Assembly: GCF_905233635.1 (NCBI RefSeq) | Contig: NZ_CAJODG010000025.1 | Coordinates: 1 to 59,576 of the forward strand | Reading direction: 5' to 3' | Length of the DNA: 59,576 nt | Source of the DNA: Selenomonas sp. AE3005 | Lineage (GTDB): Bacteria; Bacillota; Negativicutes; Selenomonadales; Selenomonadaceae | Shown: piece after piece, positions 8,570-15,462 of the stretch | Layout of the letters: each line of letters opens with the position of its first letter | Numbering within the stretch: the first letter of the stretch is position 1 | Translations under genes and position numbers: made by a program | The notes under the pieces: model-generated | What the model saw: the letters and a program-made list of their open reading frames with translations, nothing else | What the model was told of the DNA's origin: nothing | The model's database searches: none

Positions 8570-9265
8570 TTGGCTAATACACAGTCAGCCACAGATTTAT
8601 TTATCCAGCATTTTGACTTTTGGCCTAAACTGTCAGCAGAGGAAAAGCAGCTGCTGAGTGAAAATACTAAAATCGTTAATTACAGTAAGGGTGACCATGT
8701 TCATCAAGGGCCCCTGGATTGTATCGGCGTAGTCTTTATCAAATCAGGACAGCTACGGGTGTATACGCTCTCAGAGGACGGCCGGGAAGTGACACTTTAC
8801 CGCCTGTTTGCTGACGATGTGGGTATACTAACGGCCTCTTGTGCCCTGGAGTATCTGACCTTTGACGTTTATATAGATGCTGAGGAAGATACGGAGGTGC
8901 TGCTGACAGAGGTGGCGGCTTTCCGGCGGCTGGCGGACAACAACACGGATGTCCGCTGCTACGCCTATCAGCTGGCGACCCAGCGCCTGTCGGAAATGCT
9001 GTGGAAAATGCAGCAGGTGTTGTTCCTGTCGGCCGACAGACGGCTGGCTATCTTCCTGTTGGAGGAAACGGAAAAGAACGGCGGGGACGAAGTTCATCTG
9101 ACGCACGAGCAGATTGCGCGCTATATGGGCACGGCCCGGGAGGTCGTCAGCCGTTTGGTGAAATACTTCAATCAGGAAGGCTGGATAAAAAATTCCCGCG
9201 GCTGCATAACCATCATTCAGCGTGATTCGTTGCAGGAGCTCGCGGGAAATCAAGTGGATATGTAA
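8570..9265 (+). CDS. Crp/Fnr family transcription regulator
   Basis: An N-terminal cyclic-nucleotide-binding-like beta roll (about residues 20-120) is followed by a dimerisation helix and a C-terminal winged helix with LTHEQIARYMGTAREVVSRL, the Crp-type recognition region. The four N-terminal cysteines that hold the iron-sulfur cluster in Fnr are absent, so it is probably not a classic oxygen-sensing Fnr. I prefer the TTG at 8570, 8 nt behind GGGAGG; in-frame codons further upstream lie inside TATACT/TATAAT promoter-like elements. The product is then about 231 residues. Its target genes are unknown. The dyad found upstream of the fumarase genes is one candidate target. Confidence 0.9.
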   Translation: MANTQSATDLFIQHFDFWPKLSAEEKQLLSENTKIVNYSKGDHVHQGPLDCIGVVFIKSGQLRVYTLSEDGREVTLYRLFADDVGILTASCALEYLTFDVYIDAEEDTEVLLTEVAAFRRLADNNTDVRCYAYQLATQRLSEMLWKMQQVLFLSADRRLAIFLLEETEKNGGDEVHLTHEQIARYMGTAREVVSRLVKYFNQEGWIKNSRGCITIIQRDSLQELAGNQVDM

Positions 9266-9271
9266 GCTGGT

Positions 9272-9841
9272 TCAGCGATTAGCAAGTGCCCTGTTGACAC
9301 GATAGCCGATAAAGGCCGCCAGCAGGGCCTTTAATATGTCCCCGGGAATGAAGGGGACAACAGCCATAGCAAGACTCTGCCAGATGTCGAGCTGGAGTAC
9401 CAGCATCATGGAGATAATGCCGCCGACATAGGTGAGCGGTACACCGGCCAGTACGGAGACAAGCGCGTAACGGCGGAAGTTAATGGCAGAACCTTTTAGC
9501 AGGCTGACCAGGGCGCAGACAAAGGGCCAGCCGATATAAAAGCCGGCTGTGGGGCCGAAAAGGCGGCCCAGGCCGCCGACGCCGCCGGGATAAATGGGCA
9601 GGCCGATAGCACCCAGAAACAGGTAGGACGCTACGGTGATGAACACCAGCCGCGGCGGCAGTACCAGAGCCGTGACGGTCAGGGCGATGGTCAGGGCTGT
9701 TACCAGTCCCGGCGTAAACGGCAGCGGAAAGGAAATAAAGGCCGATACGGCGCAAAAGGCTATGCACAGAGCCATCTTCATCATTTCCTGCAGCGTAAAA
9801 TGCTCCTGTGGAATATCTGCGGTCATTTCTTTATGTGACAT
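9272..9841 (-). CDS. bioY: Biotin transporter BioY (ECF substrate-binding subunit)
   Basis: Integral membrane S component that binds and imports biotin, alone or with an ECF energising module. The protein of 189 residues has about six hydrophobic segments, and the family signatures PFTPGLVTALTIALTV and YPGGVGGLGRLFGPTAGFY. An AGGAGG site lies 8-10 nt before the ATG. It is convergent with the Crp/Fnr gene with only a 6-nt gap and no terminator between them. No EcfA or EcfT genes are in the window, so it probably uses a shared module or works alone. The upstream region holds a strong promoter overlapped by a likely BirA operator. Confidence 0.95.
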   Translation of the reverse strand: MSHKEMTADIPQEHFTLQEMMKMALCIAFCAVSAFISFPLPFTPGLVTALTIALTVTALVLPPRLVFITVASYLFLGAIGLPIYPGGVGGLGRLFGPTAGFYIGWPFVCALVSLLKGSAINFRRYALVSVLAGVPLTYVGGIISMMLVLQLDIWQSLAMAVVPFIPGDILKALLAAFIGYRVNRALANR

Positions 9842-9882
9842 AAAAGAGCCTCCTGATTTGAGATTAAAATTAAGTCTTCTTC

Positions 9883-9936
9883 ATTGTAGACGGCTCGTTT
9901 AATCTTGTCAACTTAAAAGTTTTGTGTAGTTTACAT
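9883..9936 (-). promoter_or_regulatory. bioY promoter with BirA-like operator
   Basis: On the minus strand TTGACA (9911-9906) and TACAAT (9888-9883) are 17 bp apart. The dyad ATGTAAACT-N14-AGTTGACAA (9936-9905 on the minus strand) overlaps the -35 box and resembles BirA sites, which have TGTAAAC and GTTTACA half-sites about 15 bp apart. Biotin-dependent repression of bioY is therefore likely. One half-site differs from consensus by one base. Confidence 0.65.
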
Positions 9937-9952
9937 GGCCGGAATTTAGCAT

Positions 9953-9982
9953 TTGGCAAAGCCGGTTTTTTAGCAGTATAAT
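9953..9982 (+). promoter_or_regulatory. Promoter of the HMA2/P-type ATPase cluster
   Basis: TTGGCA (9953-9958) and a perfect TATAAT (9977-9982) are 18 bp apart. They lie just before the GGAGGAGGG ribosome site of the gene at 10004. Confidence 0.65.
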
Positions 9983-10003
9983 TGAAACGGAGGAGGGATT
10001 TTC

Positions 10004-10492
10004 ATGCAAAATAAGTTAAAATCGCTGCCGCTGGGGATGCCTATGACGTTAGCATCTGTGGGTACTTTAGTGACACTGTTTGCCGGAAAACGGCTTCATG
10101 CCGGTTTTGGTGCTGTATGGACGGCGCTCTCGCTATGGCATGGCTGGCAGCATCGGAAGAAAATGCAGGCTGATGTTTGCAGCCTTCCCTGGTGTTCGGC
10201 AGAAACGGAGAAAGCGGTAAGTCCGTTAGCGGCGTTACTGGACAGCTTTCAGGTAGATGCCTACACTCCGGGCAGAGTGCGCCTGCGCAGCTCCCTGCTG
10301 GCTGCCAATCCTGAGTGGCAGCAGACGGTAGAGGAATATGTAAAATCTTTTACCGGCGTCAAAAGCGCTGAGGTTAATACGCTGACAGGCTCGCTGCTCA
10401 TTCTGTATAAGCCGGAAGAACTGCGGCAAAAACCGAAGCTGGCGGCGCTGGAGCAGCAGCTGGCTCACATGATGTCAGTACGCCTAAATTGA
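10004..10492 (+). CDS. HMA2-like domain membrane protein (ferrosome-like cluster)
   Basis: A 162-residue protein. Two hydrophobic segments (about residues 8-25 and 30-47) are followed by a basic stretch and a C-terminal HMA2-like ferredoxin fold from about residue 80. That domain has the motif PGRVRLRS and, 40 residues later, VNTLTGSLLILY. HMA2-type domains lack the CxxC metal motif of ordinary heavy-metal domains, and this one has none. The same PGRxR and GSxLI pattern recurs in the proteins at 11050 and 11353, which points to duplication. With the P1B-type ATPase at 11991, this arrangement resembles ferrosome (fez) loci. The precise role is unknown. The start has a GGAGGAGGG site. Confidence 0.75.
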   Translation: MQNKLKSLPLGMPMTLASVGTLVTLFAGKRLHAGFGAVWTALSLWHGWQHRKKMQADVCSLPWCSAETEKAVSPLAALLDSFQVDAYTPGRVRLRSSLLAANPEWQQTVEEYVKSFTGVKSAEVNTLTGSLLILYKPEELRQKPKLAALEQQLAHMMSVRLN

Positions 10493-10502
10493 TACAGAGA
10501 TT

Positions 10503-10531
10503 CAATTATAAATAATAATTATTTATAATTG
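10503..10531. promoter_or_regulatory. 29-bp perfect palindrome, candidate Fur box
   Basis: The site is a perfect palindrome with two 14-nt arms around a single central base at 10517. Its core matches the Fur 7-1-7 pattern TGATAAT-N-ATTATCA at the five inner positions of each half. It sits 12 bp upstream of the first -35 box of the ATPase-cluster promoters. It is almost purely A+T with no U tract after it, so it makes a poor terminator. Fur binding is an inference. Confidence 0.5.
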
Positions 10532-10542
10532 CGTAAAACTTA

Positions 10543-10626
10543 TTGACATTTTAATAATCGGATATGTATAATAAAACCTATCAAGGCAATGGGCGTATTG
10601 ACAAGAACTCTCAATTTTGTTATTAT
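10543..10626 (+). promoter_or_regulatory. Two tandem promoters before the YtxH-like gene
   Basis: P1 is TTGACA (10543-10548) with an 18-bp gap to TATAAT (10567-10572). P2 is TTGACA (10598-10603) with a 17-bp gap to TATTAT (10621-10626). A Fur-like half-site TGATAAT lies at 10639-10645, close to the P2 start of transcription. A leader of about 130 nt follows before the gene at 10769. I see no ORF in 10493-10768. Confidence 0.75.
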
Positions 10627-10768
10627 GAAGAATGAAATTGATAATATTTCTACATTATTGGTTTTCTTCTCCAACGGCAGAATGGGGAAACTTGGATGCC
10701 CACGTAAACTTTGCTATAGACGGGCAAGGCTCGTTTGTGAATGTTTATTTTTAAGGAGGATGGATTAG

Positions 10769-10978
10769 ATGTTCCAGAAAACTGATTTTTGGATTGGTCT
10801 GGCTGTAGGTGCTGTTGCTGGTATCTTTGGCTATCGTTTTATGCAGGAGCGCGAAGCTCAGCTGGCTGCTATGCAGCAGGCTGCTCCGGCTGCTGAACTG
10901 CCGATGGCTGAATTGCAGCGTCAGAAAGAGGAGCTTGAAGACCTCATCGCTGCACAGGAAGCTAAAAAGGCTAAATAA
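10769..10978 (+). CDS. Small YtxH-like membrane-anchored coiled-coil protein
   Basis: A 69-residue protein with one N-terminal transmembrane helix, rich in glycine and alanine (about residues 8-24), followed by a polar, alanine-rich coiled coil ending in lysines. It has the general build of YtxH-like proteins. It has the strongest promoters of the cluster and a perfect AAGGAGG site, so it is probably made in large amounts. A hairpin after it may set its ratio to the downstream HMA2 and ATPase genes. In a ferrosome-like system such a protein could coat or shape the compartment membrane; this is speculation. Confidence 0.75.
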   Translation: MFQKTDFWIGLAVGAVAGIFGYRFMQEREAQLAAMQQAAPAAELPMAELQRQKEELEDLIAAQEAKKAK

Positions 10979-10995
10979 TCGTTTTTGACGAAAAG

Positions 10996-11026
10996 AGACT
11001 GCCGCTCTTTTATGCGGCAGTCTTTT
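10996..11026 (+). terminator. Internal hairpin (partial terminator) in the ATPase cluster
   Basis: Ten-bp arms AGACTGCCGC / GCGGCAGTCT are followed by TTTCTTA. The next gene of the cluster starts only 24 nt later, so the hairpin probably reduces rather than stops downstream transcription. Confidence 0.7.
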
Positions 11027-11049
11027 CTTATAATGTGGAGGGAAAGAGT

Positions 11050-11349
11050 TTGAGTTTGCTGGGTAAAATGCAAATCCCAACCAATAAGTTGGATTTATTC
11101 ATCCGTTCAGTGGAAATATCGTCCTATCTGCCGGGACGGGTGCGGCTGTATAGCAATAATCTCATTGGCAATTATGATTTGGAGCAGCAGGTTAAAGCGC
11201 AGCTTATGGCCTTTGCGGAGATTGACAGCGTACAGACTAATACCACGTCGGGTTCTATACTAATCCTTTATCAGCCGGAAAGACTACGCCAGAATGCGGA
11301 ATTGCGCAAGGTGGAAGAATATATTATGACTCACGCAAGGAGGAAATAA
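11050..11349 (+). CDS. Small HMA2-like domain protein
   Basis: A soluble 99-residue protein that consists almost entirely of one HMA2-like ferredoxin fold, with LPGRVRLYS and, 40 residues later, TNTTSGSILILYQPERLR. It is most similar to the C-terminal half of the protein at 10004. It has no membrane segment and no CxxC. The start is probably the TTG at 11050, 7 nt after GGAGGG; a GTG at 11035 would overlap the ribosome site. Only 3 nt separate it from the next gene, so they are co-translated. It may be an accessory or docking factor for the ATPase. Confidence 0.75.
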   Translation: MSLLGKMQIPTNKLDLFIRSVEISSYLPGRVRLYSNNLIGNYDLEQQVKAQLMAFAEIDSVQTNTTSGSILILYQPERLRQNAELRKVEEYIMTHARRK

Positions 11350-11352
11350 CGA

Positions 11353-11994
11353 ATGTCGTATGTATCTGGATTCATGATGGGGGCGGCCATTGGCAAGAGT
11401 ATTCGCCGTATGGTGGCCGGAGGCGGTGCGCCGGTTGCCGGGCCAAGACATGCAGCTGGCTGTCAGCTGAAAAAAGCGGCTTTAAAAGCCGTTTGCCCTG
11501 CCCAGAGTTTTAAACTGGTATCCAGCCTGCCGGGACGCCGCCGCTACCGGGTGGGCAAGGTGTCCCCGGAATTGGCAAAACTGCTCGAAGAGCAGCTGGT
11601 AAAGCTCAGCTATGTGCAGTCTGTAAGCGTAAACGCTGTCAGCGGCAGTATTCTGCTGACCTTTGCGGAGGCCGATGAGGCCAGCATTGACCAGTTGGCC
11701 AAGTGGCTGGAGAATAAGTTCTTCAGCAGTCCGCTGAACAAGGCAAAGATGGCTCTGCTGGCTGGCAGCGAGGCCCATGACGGTTCTATTACGCGCAGCG
11801 TACGCAATACGGCCAGAGCTTTCAGCCAGTGGATTAAGGACCATACCTGCGGCTGGTTTGACATGAGTTCGCTGGCCTCCCTGCTGTTCCTGCTAAGGGG
11901 GCTGCGTAAAATGCTGCTGACAGGTCAGTATCCCTCCGGTTCGCAAATGCTATGGTGGGCTGTGACATTGATGAGAGGGTGGCGTACCGTATGA
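11353..11994 (+). CDS. HMA2-like domain protein with terminal hydrophobic segments
   Basis: A 213-residue protein. The N-terminus has a glycine-rich helix (GFMMGAAIGKSIRRMV). The middle holds an HMA2-like domain with LPGRRRYRV and VNAVSGSILLTF. The C-terminus has two hydrophobic segments around LASLLFLLRGLRKML and QMLWWAVTLMRGW, similar in style to the membrane part of the protein at 10004. Its stop codon overlaps the ATPase start by 4 nt (ATGA), which implies translational coupling and a direct functional link. No exact family is recognised. Confidence 0.75.
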   Translation: MSYVSGFMMGAAIGKSIRRMVAGGGAPVAGPRHAAGCQLKKAALKAVCPAQSFKLVSSLPGRRRYRVGKVSPELAKLLEEQLVKLSYVQSVSVNAVSGSILLTFAEADEASIDQLAKWLENKFFSSPLNKAKMALLAGSEAHDGSITRSVRNTARAFSQWIKDHTCGWFDMSSLASLLFLLRGLRKMLLTGQYPSGSQMLWWAVTLMRGWRTV

Positions 11995-14096
11995 TATACG
12001 GAAATTGTTATTTTCATTTGCGGGCTGTCCTGACCCGTGAAGAACGCGCTGGCCTGGCTGCCAGAATCCGCCGCAATCGCAATATCGTGGCGGTTACGGT
12101 AGATGAGCGCAGGGTGCATATCTGGTATAAGCGGCAAATGCCGGCTTACCAGCTTAAGCAGATTCAGCAAATGCTGATAGAAGTCGTGAAAAAAGTACAG
12201 GAAGCTGCTGTTACACCGGCTGAGCGTCTGGCAGAATACCGCCGTGATGCCGTGATTTCGCTGGCAAGTTTTGCCGGCATGGAAATTTTAAAACGCACTT
12301 CGCCGGCGGCTTTTGCCGGGGCTACGGTGCTGCGCAGCCTGCTGGTGCTGGGCATTGCCCGTAAGTTCATTCAGAATGGTGTGCAGGGTGTGGTGCAGGA
12401 CCACCAGCCTAATGCCGACACCTTGACCGCAACAGCGGTGATTGCCTCGGTACTGGCCGGTAAACCTGAGTCCAGTCTGACTTTGCTGGCTTTGTCCAAC
12501 GGTGCGGAAATGCTCACCAGCTATGCGGCTGAAAAGGCGCGTACCCATATCTCCGGCCTGTTGTCACTGGATCAGCGCTATGTGTGGCTGGTAGAAGGGG
12601 ACGTGGAGAAAAAAGTTCCCGTGGAGCAGGTGAAGGTGGGAGACGTTATCGCCGCCCATACCGGGGAAAAAATCGTGGTGGATGGCCACGTTATCAATGG
12701 TGATGCGGCGGTCAATCAGGCCTCTATTACCGGTGAATCCAATCCGGCCATGAAGCATGCTGAATCGGCGGTGTATGCCGGCAGTGTGGTGGAGGCTGGT
12801 GAACTGACCATCAAGGTGGAAAAGGTCGGCAAGGATACCTCGCTGGCCCATATCGTCCATCTGGTGGAGGAGGCGCAGAACCGCAAGGCGCCGGTACAGA
12901 ATTTTGCCGATAAGATGGCCAACTTCCTCGTACCGATTTCCTTCATCGGTGCCGGTATTGTCTACGGGGCAACCCGTGACTGGCAGCGTGTGCTGAACCT
13001 GCTGTTTATCGACTTCTCCTGCGGTCTGAAACTGTCCACGGCTACGGCTATGTCGGCGGCCATCGGGGCTGCGGCCAAGCGCGGTATTCTGGTCAAGGGC
13101 GGCAACTACATTGAGGCCCTGGCAGAAACCGATACGGTAGTGCTGGATAAGACCGGCACCCTCACGGTAGGTGTGCCGCAGATTGCTTTTATCAAGACGG
13201 CCAAGGGCGTGGAAGAAAAAGAAATGATTCTGCTGGCGTCCTCTGCCGAGCAGCATTCTGTTCATCCGCTGGCGGTGGCCATTCAAAAATATGTGCAGGG
13301 CAAGGAATGGACTTCGCCGCAGCATAAGTCCTCCAAGACCATTGTGGCCCGGGGCATGCAGGCCGATGTTCCAGACTTCGAAGGGTACAAGGGCGGCCGT
13401 GTGCGTGTCGGCAGCTTGAAATTCCTGCGTGAAAACGGCATTGAAGATACGGAAGGCCTGGCAGAGGGGCAGACATTTAAAAACCTCCTCTATGTGGCTC
13501 GCGACAAGCAGCTGTTGGGGATTATCGGTATCGAGGACCCTGTACGTCCCAAGATGAAAAAGACGCTTAACCAGATGCGCCGTCATGGGGTGGACGAAAT
13601 CGTCATGCTCACCGGTGACAGCAAGGAAGTAGCGGCCGAAGTCGCCCACAGCATGGATATTGATTCCTACTATGCGGAAATCCTGCCGGAGGATAAGTCG
13701 CATTATGTAAATAAGCTCAAACAGCGCGGTACGGTTATGATGGTAGGGGACGGCATAAATGACGCCCCGGCGCTGGCCTTCTCTGATGTGGGCGTTTCTT
13801 TGGGCGGACGGCAGACGGATATCGCGGCTGAATCTTCGGCTGTGACTATTCACTCCGAGGACCCGTCGCGCCTGATGGAGGCCTTGGACCTGGGACGGCG
13901 CACCATGGACCTTGTGCACCAGAATTTCATGGCTACCATTTTGGTCAATTCTTCGGCTATGCTCCTGGGTGCTCTGGGCAAGATAAATCCTTTGTGGGCG
14001 GCGGTAATTCATAATACCGCTACCCTGGCGGTGGTCTTGAACAGCTGCCGTATCCTGACGCCCAGCAAACGCGGCTATGCCCGCCGGCAGCGATAA
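11991..14096 (+). CDS. P1B-type heavy-metal ATPase, FezB-like
   Basis: Metal-transporting P-type ATPase of 701 residues. Visible motifs are the actuator TGES (in ASITGESNPAM), the phosphorylation site DKTGTLT with Asp at about residue 386, the SVHP motif of the nucleotide-binding domain, and GDGINDAPALAFSDVGV. The ion-binding transmembrane helix reads DFSCGLKLSTATA, with SCG where Cu or Zn pumps have CPC. The N-terminus is a degenerate HMA-like domain without CxxC. The lack of CPC and the HMA2 neighbours fit the P1B-6 group, whose FezB members build iron-phosphate ferrosomes. The start at 11991 gives a 4-nt overlap with the gene before; an earlier in-frame ATG at 11952 has no ribosome site. 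Confidence 0.9.
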   Translation: MIYGNCYFHLRAVLTREERAGLAARIRRNRNIVAVTVDERRVHIWYKRQMPAYQLKQIQQMLIEVVKKVQEAAVTPAERLAEYRRDAVISLASFAGMEILKRTSPAAFAGATVLRSLLVLGIARKFIQNGVQGVVQDHQPNADTLTATAVIASVLAGKPESSLTLLALSNGAEMLTSYAAEKARTHISGLLSLDQRYVWLVEGDVEKKVPVEQVKVGDVIAAHTGEKIVVDGHVINGDAAVNQASITGESNPAMKHAESAVYAGSVVEAGELTIKVEKVGKDTSLAHIVHLVEEAQNRKAPVQNFADKMANFLVPISFIGAGIVYGATRDWQRVLNLLFIDFSCGLKLSTATAMSAAIGAAAKRGILVKGGNYIEALAETDTVVLDKTGTLTVGVPQIAFIKTAKGVEEKEMILLASSAEQHSVHPLAVAIQKYVQGKEWTSPQHKSSKTIVARGMQADVPDFEGYKGGRVRVGSLKFLRENGIEDTEGLAEGQTFKNLLYVARDKQLLGIIGIEDPVRPKMKKTLNQMRRHGVDEIVMLTGDSKEVAAEVAHSMDIDSYYAEILPEDKSHYVNKLKQRGTVMMVGDGINDAPALAFSDVGVSLGGRQTDIAAESSAVTIHSEDPSRLMEALDLGRRTMDLVHQNFMATILVNSSAMLLGALGKINPLWAAVIHNTATLAVVLNSCRILTPSKRGYARRQR

Positions 14097-14114
14097 ATCG
14101 TTGGAGGTCTTTTA

Positions 14115-14654
14115 ATGAACGTTACGGTTTATCTGGGTTCAAGTGAGGGAAACAGACCGGTTTTCCGGCAGGCGGTGACTGCGTTGGGGACATGGCTCGG
14201 ACGCTCGGGGCATACCCTTATTTACGGCGGCAGCCGGGTGGGGCTGATGGGCGCGCTGGCAGAGGCCGTTATAGAGGCCGGCGGCAAGGTCATCGGCGTG
14301 GAGCCCCGTTATTTTGTGGACGGGCAGATACAGTATGACGCCATTGACCAGCTGATTGTCACGGACACCATGGCACAGCGCAAGGAGAAACTACGCGAGC
14401 TGGGCGATGTGTTTGTGGCCTTTCCCGGTGGTATCGGCACCCTGGAAGAAATTGCCGAGGTCATGACGCTCCACAAAATCGGTCAGCTGCCGAAACCGTT
14501 CTGCCTGCTGAATATCGAGGGCTATTATGAGCCGCTGCGGCAGTTTTTGGGGCACATGGTGAAAGAGGGCTTTTTAGAAGAGCCCTGGGCCAGGGAAGTA
14601 TTCTATGCGGATTCGCTGGCGGCTTTGTACAGCTTTATCGAGAATAAGGCATAA
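14115..14654 (+). CDS. LOG family protein (nucleoside 5'-monophosphate phosphoribohydrolase)
   Basis: A Rossmann-fold protein of the LOG / TIGR00730 family, often misnamed lysine decarboxylase. The signature PGGIGTLEEIAEV and the YGGSRVGLMG nucleotide loop are present. Characterised members cleave the base from nucleoside monophosphates; the physiological role in bacteria is often unclear. The 179-residue length is normal. It follows the ATPase by 18 nt with a TTGGAGG site, so it belongs to the same transcript, but a functional link with metal transport is not evident. Confidence 0.93.
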   Translation: MNVTVYLGSSEGNRPVFRQAVTALGTWLGRSGHTLIYGGSRVGLMGALAEAVIEAGGKVIGVEPRYFVDGQIQYDAIDQLIVTDTMAQRKEKLRELGDVFVAFPGGIGTLEEIAEVMTLHKIGQLPKPFCLLNIEGYYEPLRQFLGHMVKEGFLEEPWAREVFYADSLAALYSFIENKA

Positions 14655-14656
14655 AT

Positions 14657-14776
14657 TATAACGCCGTTGTTCCAGTTTTGCCATAGGCAAAACTTCCTCT
14701 TGGCGTTTCAACGAGGCGGGAGATATGCTCGCCGCCTGTTTTGGTATTCGTGGGACATTTTCTTGCCTCGTTATAT
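14657..14776 (+). repeat. Dispersed repeat, copy A (inverted relative to copy B)
   Basis: From about 14697 to 14776 this segment is nearly identical to the reverse complement of 15246-15353, including TTGGCGTTTCAACGAGG, a stretch ending in TTTTGGTATTCGTG and then CATTTTCTTGCCTCGTTATA. Copy A has an additional small hairpin (GTTTTGCC-ATA-GGCAAAAC, about 14675-14692) that copy B lacks. The left end ATAACGCCG is shared. No ORF is supported here. The two copies flank trxA. Confidence 0.85.
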
Positions 14777-14790
14777 ATACGCCAATGATA

Positions 14791-14828
14791 AAGGGCTATG
14801 ACAGTTTATTTTCGCTGTCATAGCCCTT
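14791..14828. terminator. Hairpin downstream of trxA
   Basis: Perfect 14-bp arms at 14791-14804 and 14815-14828 lie directly after the trxA stop on the minus strand. The U tract is weak on that strand. It may also stop transcripts coming from the LOG gene. Confidence 0.75.
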
Positions 14829-14831
14829 GGC

Positions 14832-15140
14832 TTATTTTATTAAGTTTTCCACCTGTTCTTTGGGGATAAGTCCGATGGATTCATTGGTTTTAGTGCCGTT
14901 TTTGAATACGAGCAACGTGGGAATGCTCATAATGCCGAACTTAGTGGCTAGTTCCTGCTGTTCATCAACATTGACCTTGCCGACTTTTATCTGGGGATTT
15001 TCCGCTGCCACTTCATCGATAACGGGGCCCAGCATGCGGCAGGGGCCGCACCATTCTGCCCAAAAGTCGATGAGCACGGTACCGGAAAAGTCTAAGACCT
15101 CAGTCTGAAAATTATCGTTGGTGAGAATCGTAGTTGCCAT
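14832..15140 (-). CDS. trxA: Thioredoxin
   Basis: Small redox protein of 102 residues that reduces disulfides in cytosolic proteins. It has the active site WAEWCGPCRM, the conserved cis-proline region SIPTLLVFKNG, and no signal peptide. The ATG at 15140 has a perfect AAGGAGG site. An extended -10 promoter (TGCTATAAT) lies about 50 nt upstream. The gene is single and lies between two inverted repeats, so recombination between them could flip it. No thioredoxin reductase gene is in the window. Confidence 0.97.
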   Translation of the reverse strand: MATTILTNDNFQTEVLDFSGTVLIDFWAEWCGPCRMLGPVIDEVAAENPQIKVGKVNVDEQQELATKFGIMSIPTLLVFKNGTKTNESIGLIPKEQVENLIK

Positions 15141-15185
15141 AAGATAGAATCCTCCTTTGCGTGTGTACGTTGTCTTATTGGTTAC

Positions 15186-15194
15186 ATTATAGCA
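15186..15194 (-). promoter_or_regulatory. Extended -10 promoter of trxA
   Basis: The minus strand reads TGCTATAAT, an extended -10 element with a perfect TATAAT. No good -35 is visible, which is acceptable for this promoter type. Confidence 0.6.
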
Positions 15195-15245
15195 AGGGGG
15201 AAAATAAATATATGTGACCGACTCACAGATGGGACAAGGGGGAAA

Positions 15246-15353
15246 TATAACGAGGCAAGAAAATGTCCCCCACCTCAGCAGGTGGGGGCACGAATACCAA
15301 AACAGGCGGCGAGCATATCTCCCACCTCGTTGAAACGCCAAGAGCGGCGTTAT
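15246..15353 (-). repeat. Dispersed repeat, copy B, with strong hairpin
   Basis: This is the inverted partner of copy A. It contains a perfect 9-bp G+C-rich hairpin (CCCCCACCT at 15267-15275, AGGTGGGGG at 15280-15288) that is missing from copy A at the equivalent place. It ends in TATAACG-type bases at both sides. The 15141-15462 interval holds only this repeat, the trxA promoter, and a short GGGAT-AAT-ATCCC dyad at 15423-15435 before the next gene. Confidence 0.85.
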
Positions 15354-15462
15354 AAAAAAATAATAAACTGCACTACACACTTTTGCAGTTGGGGAGTATA
15401 AAGAACAGAAAGAAAAAAATATGGGATAATATCCCTGAGGTTAGGCAAGAGGAGGAAAAGAT

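Noticed and set aside
10503..10531. The A+T palindrome read as a terminator of the gene at 10004.
   Set aside because: The stem is almost all A-T pairs and no T tract follows, so it would be a weak terminator; an operator fits better.
12564..14012. A 482-codon minus-strand frame opposite the P-type ATPase.
   Set aside because: It has no recognisable domains and lies fully within a coding gene with all P-type motifs.
14657..15353. A composite transposon carrying trxA.
   Set aside because: No transposase gene, no target-site duplication and no standard IS ends are visible; only the inverted repeats are supported.
15141..15380. A longer version of thioredoxin beginning near 15380, with about 80 extra residues.
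   Set aside because: The extension translates the dispersed repeat and the promoter region; a perfect ribosome site marks the start at 15140.
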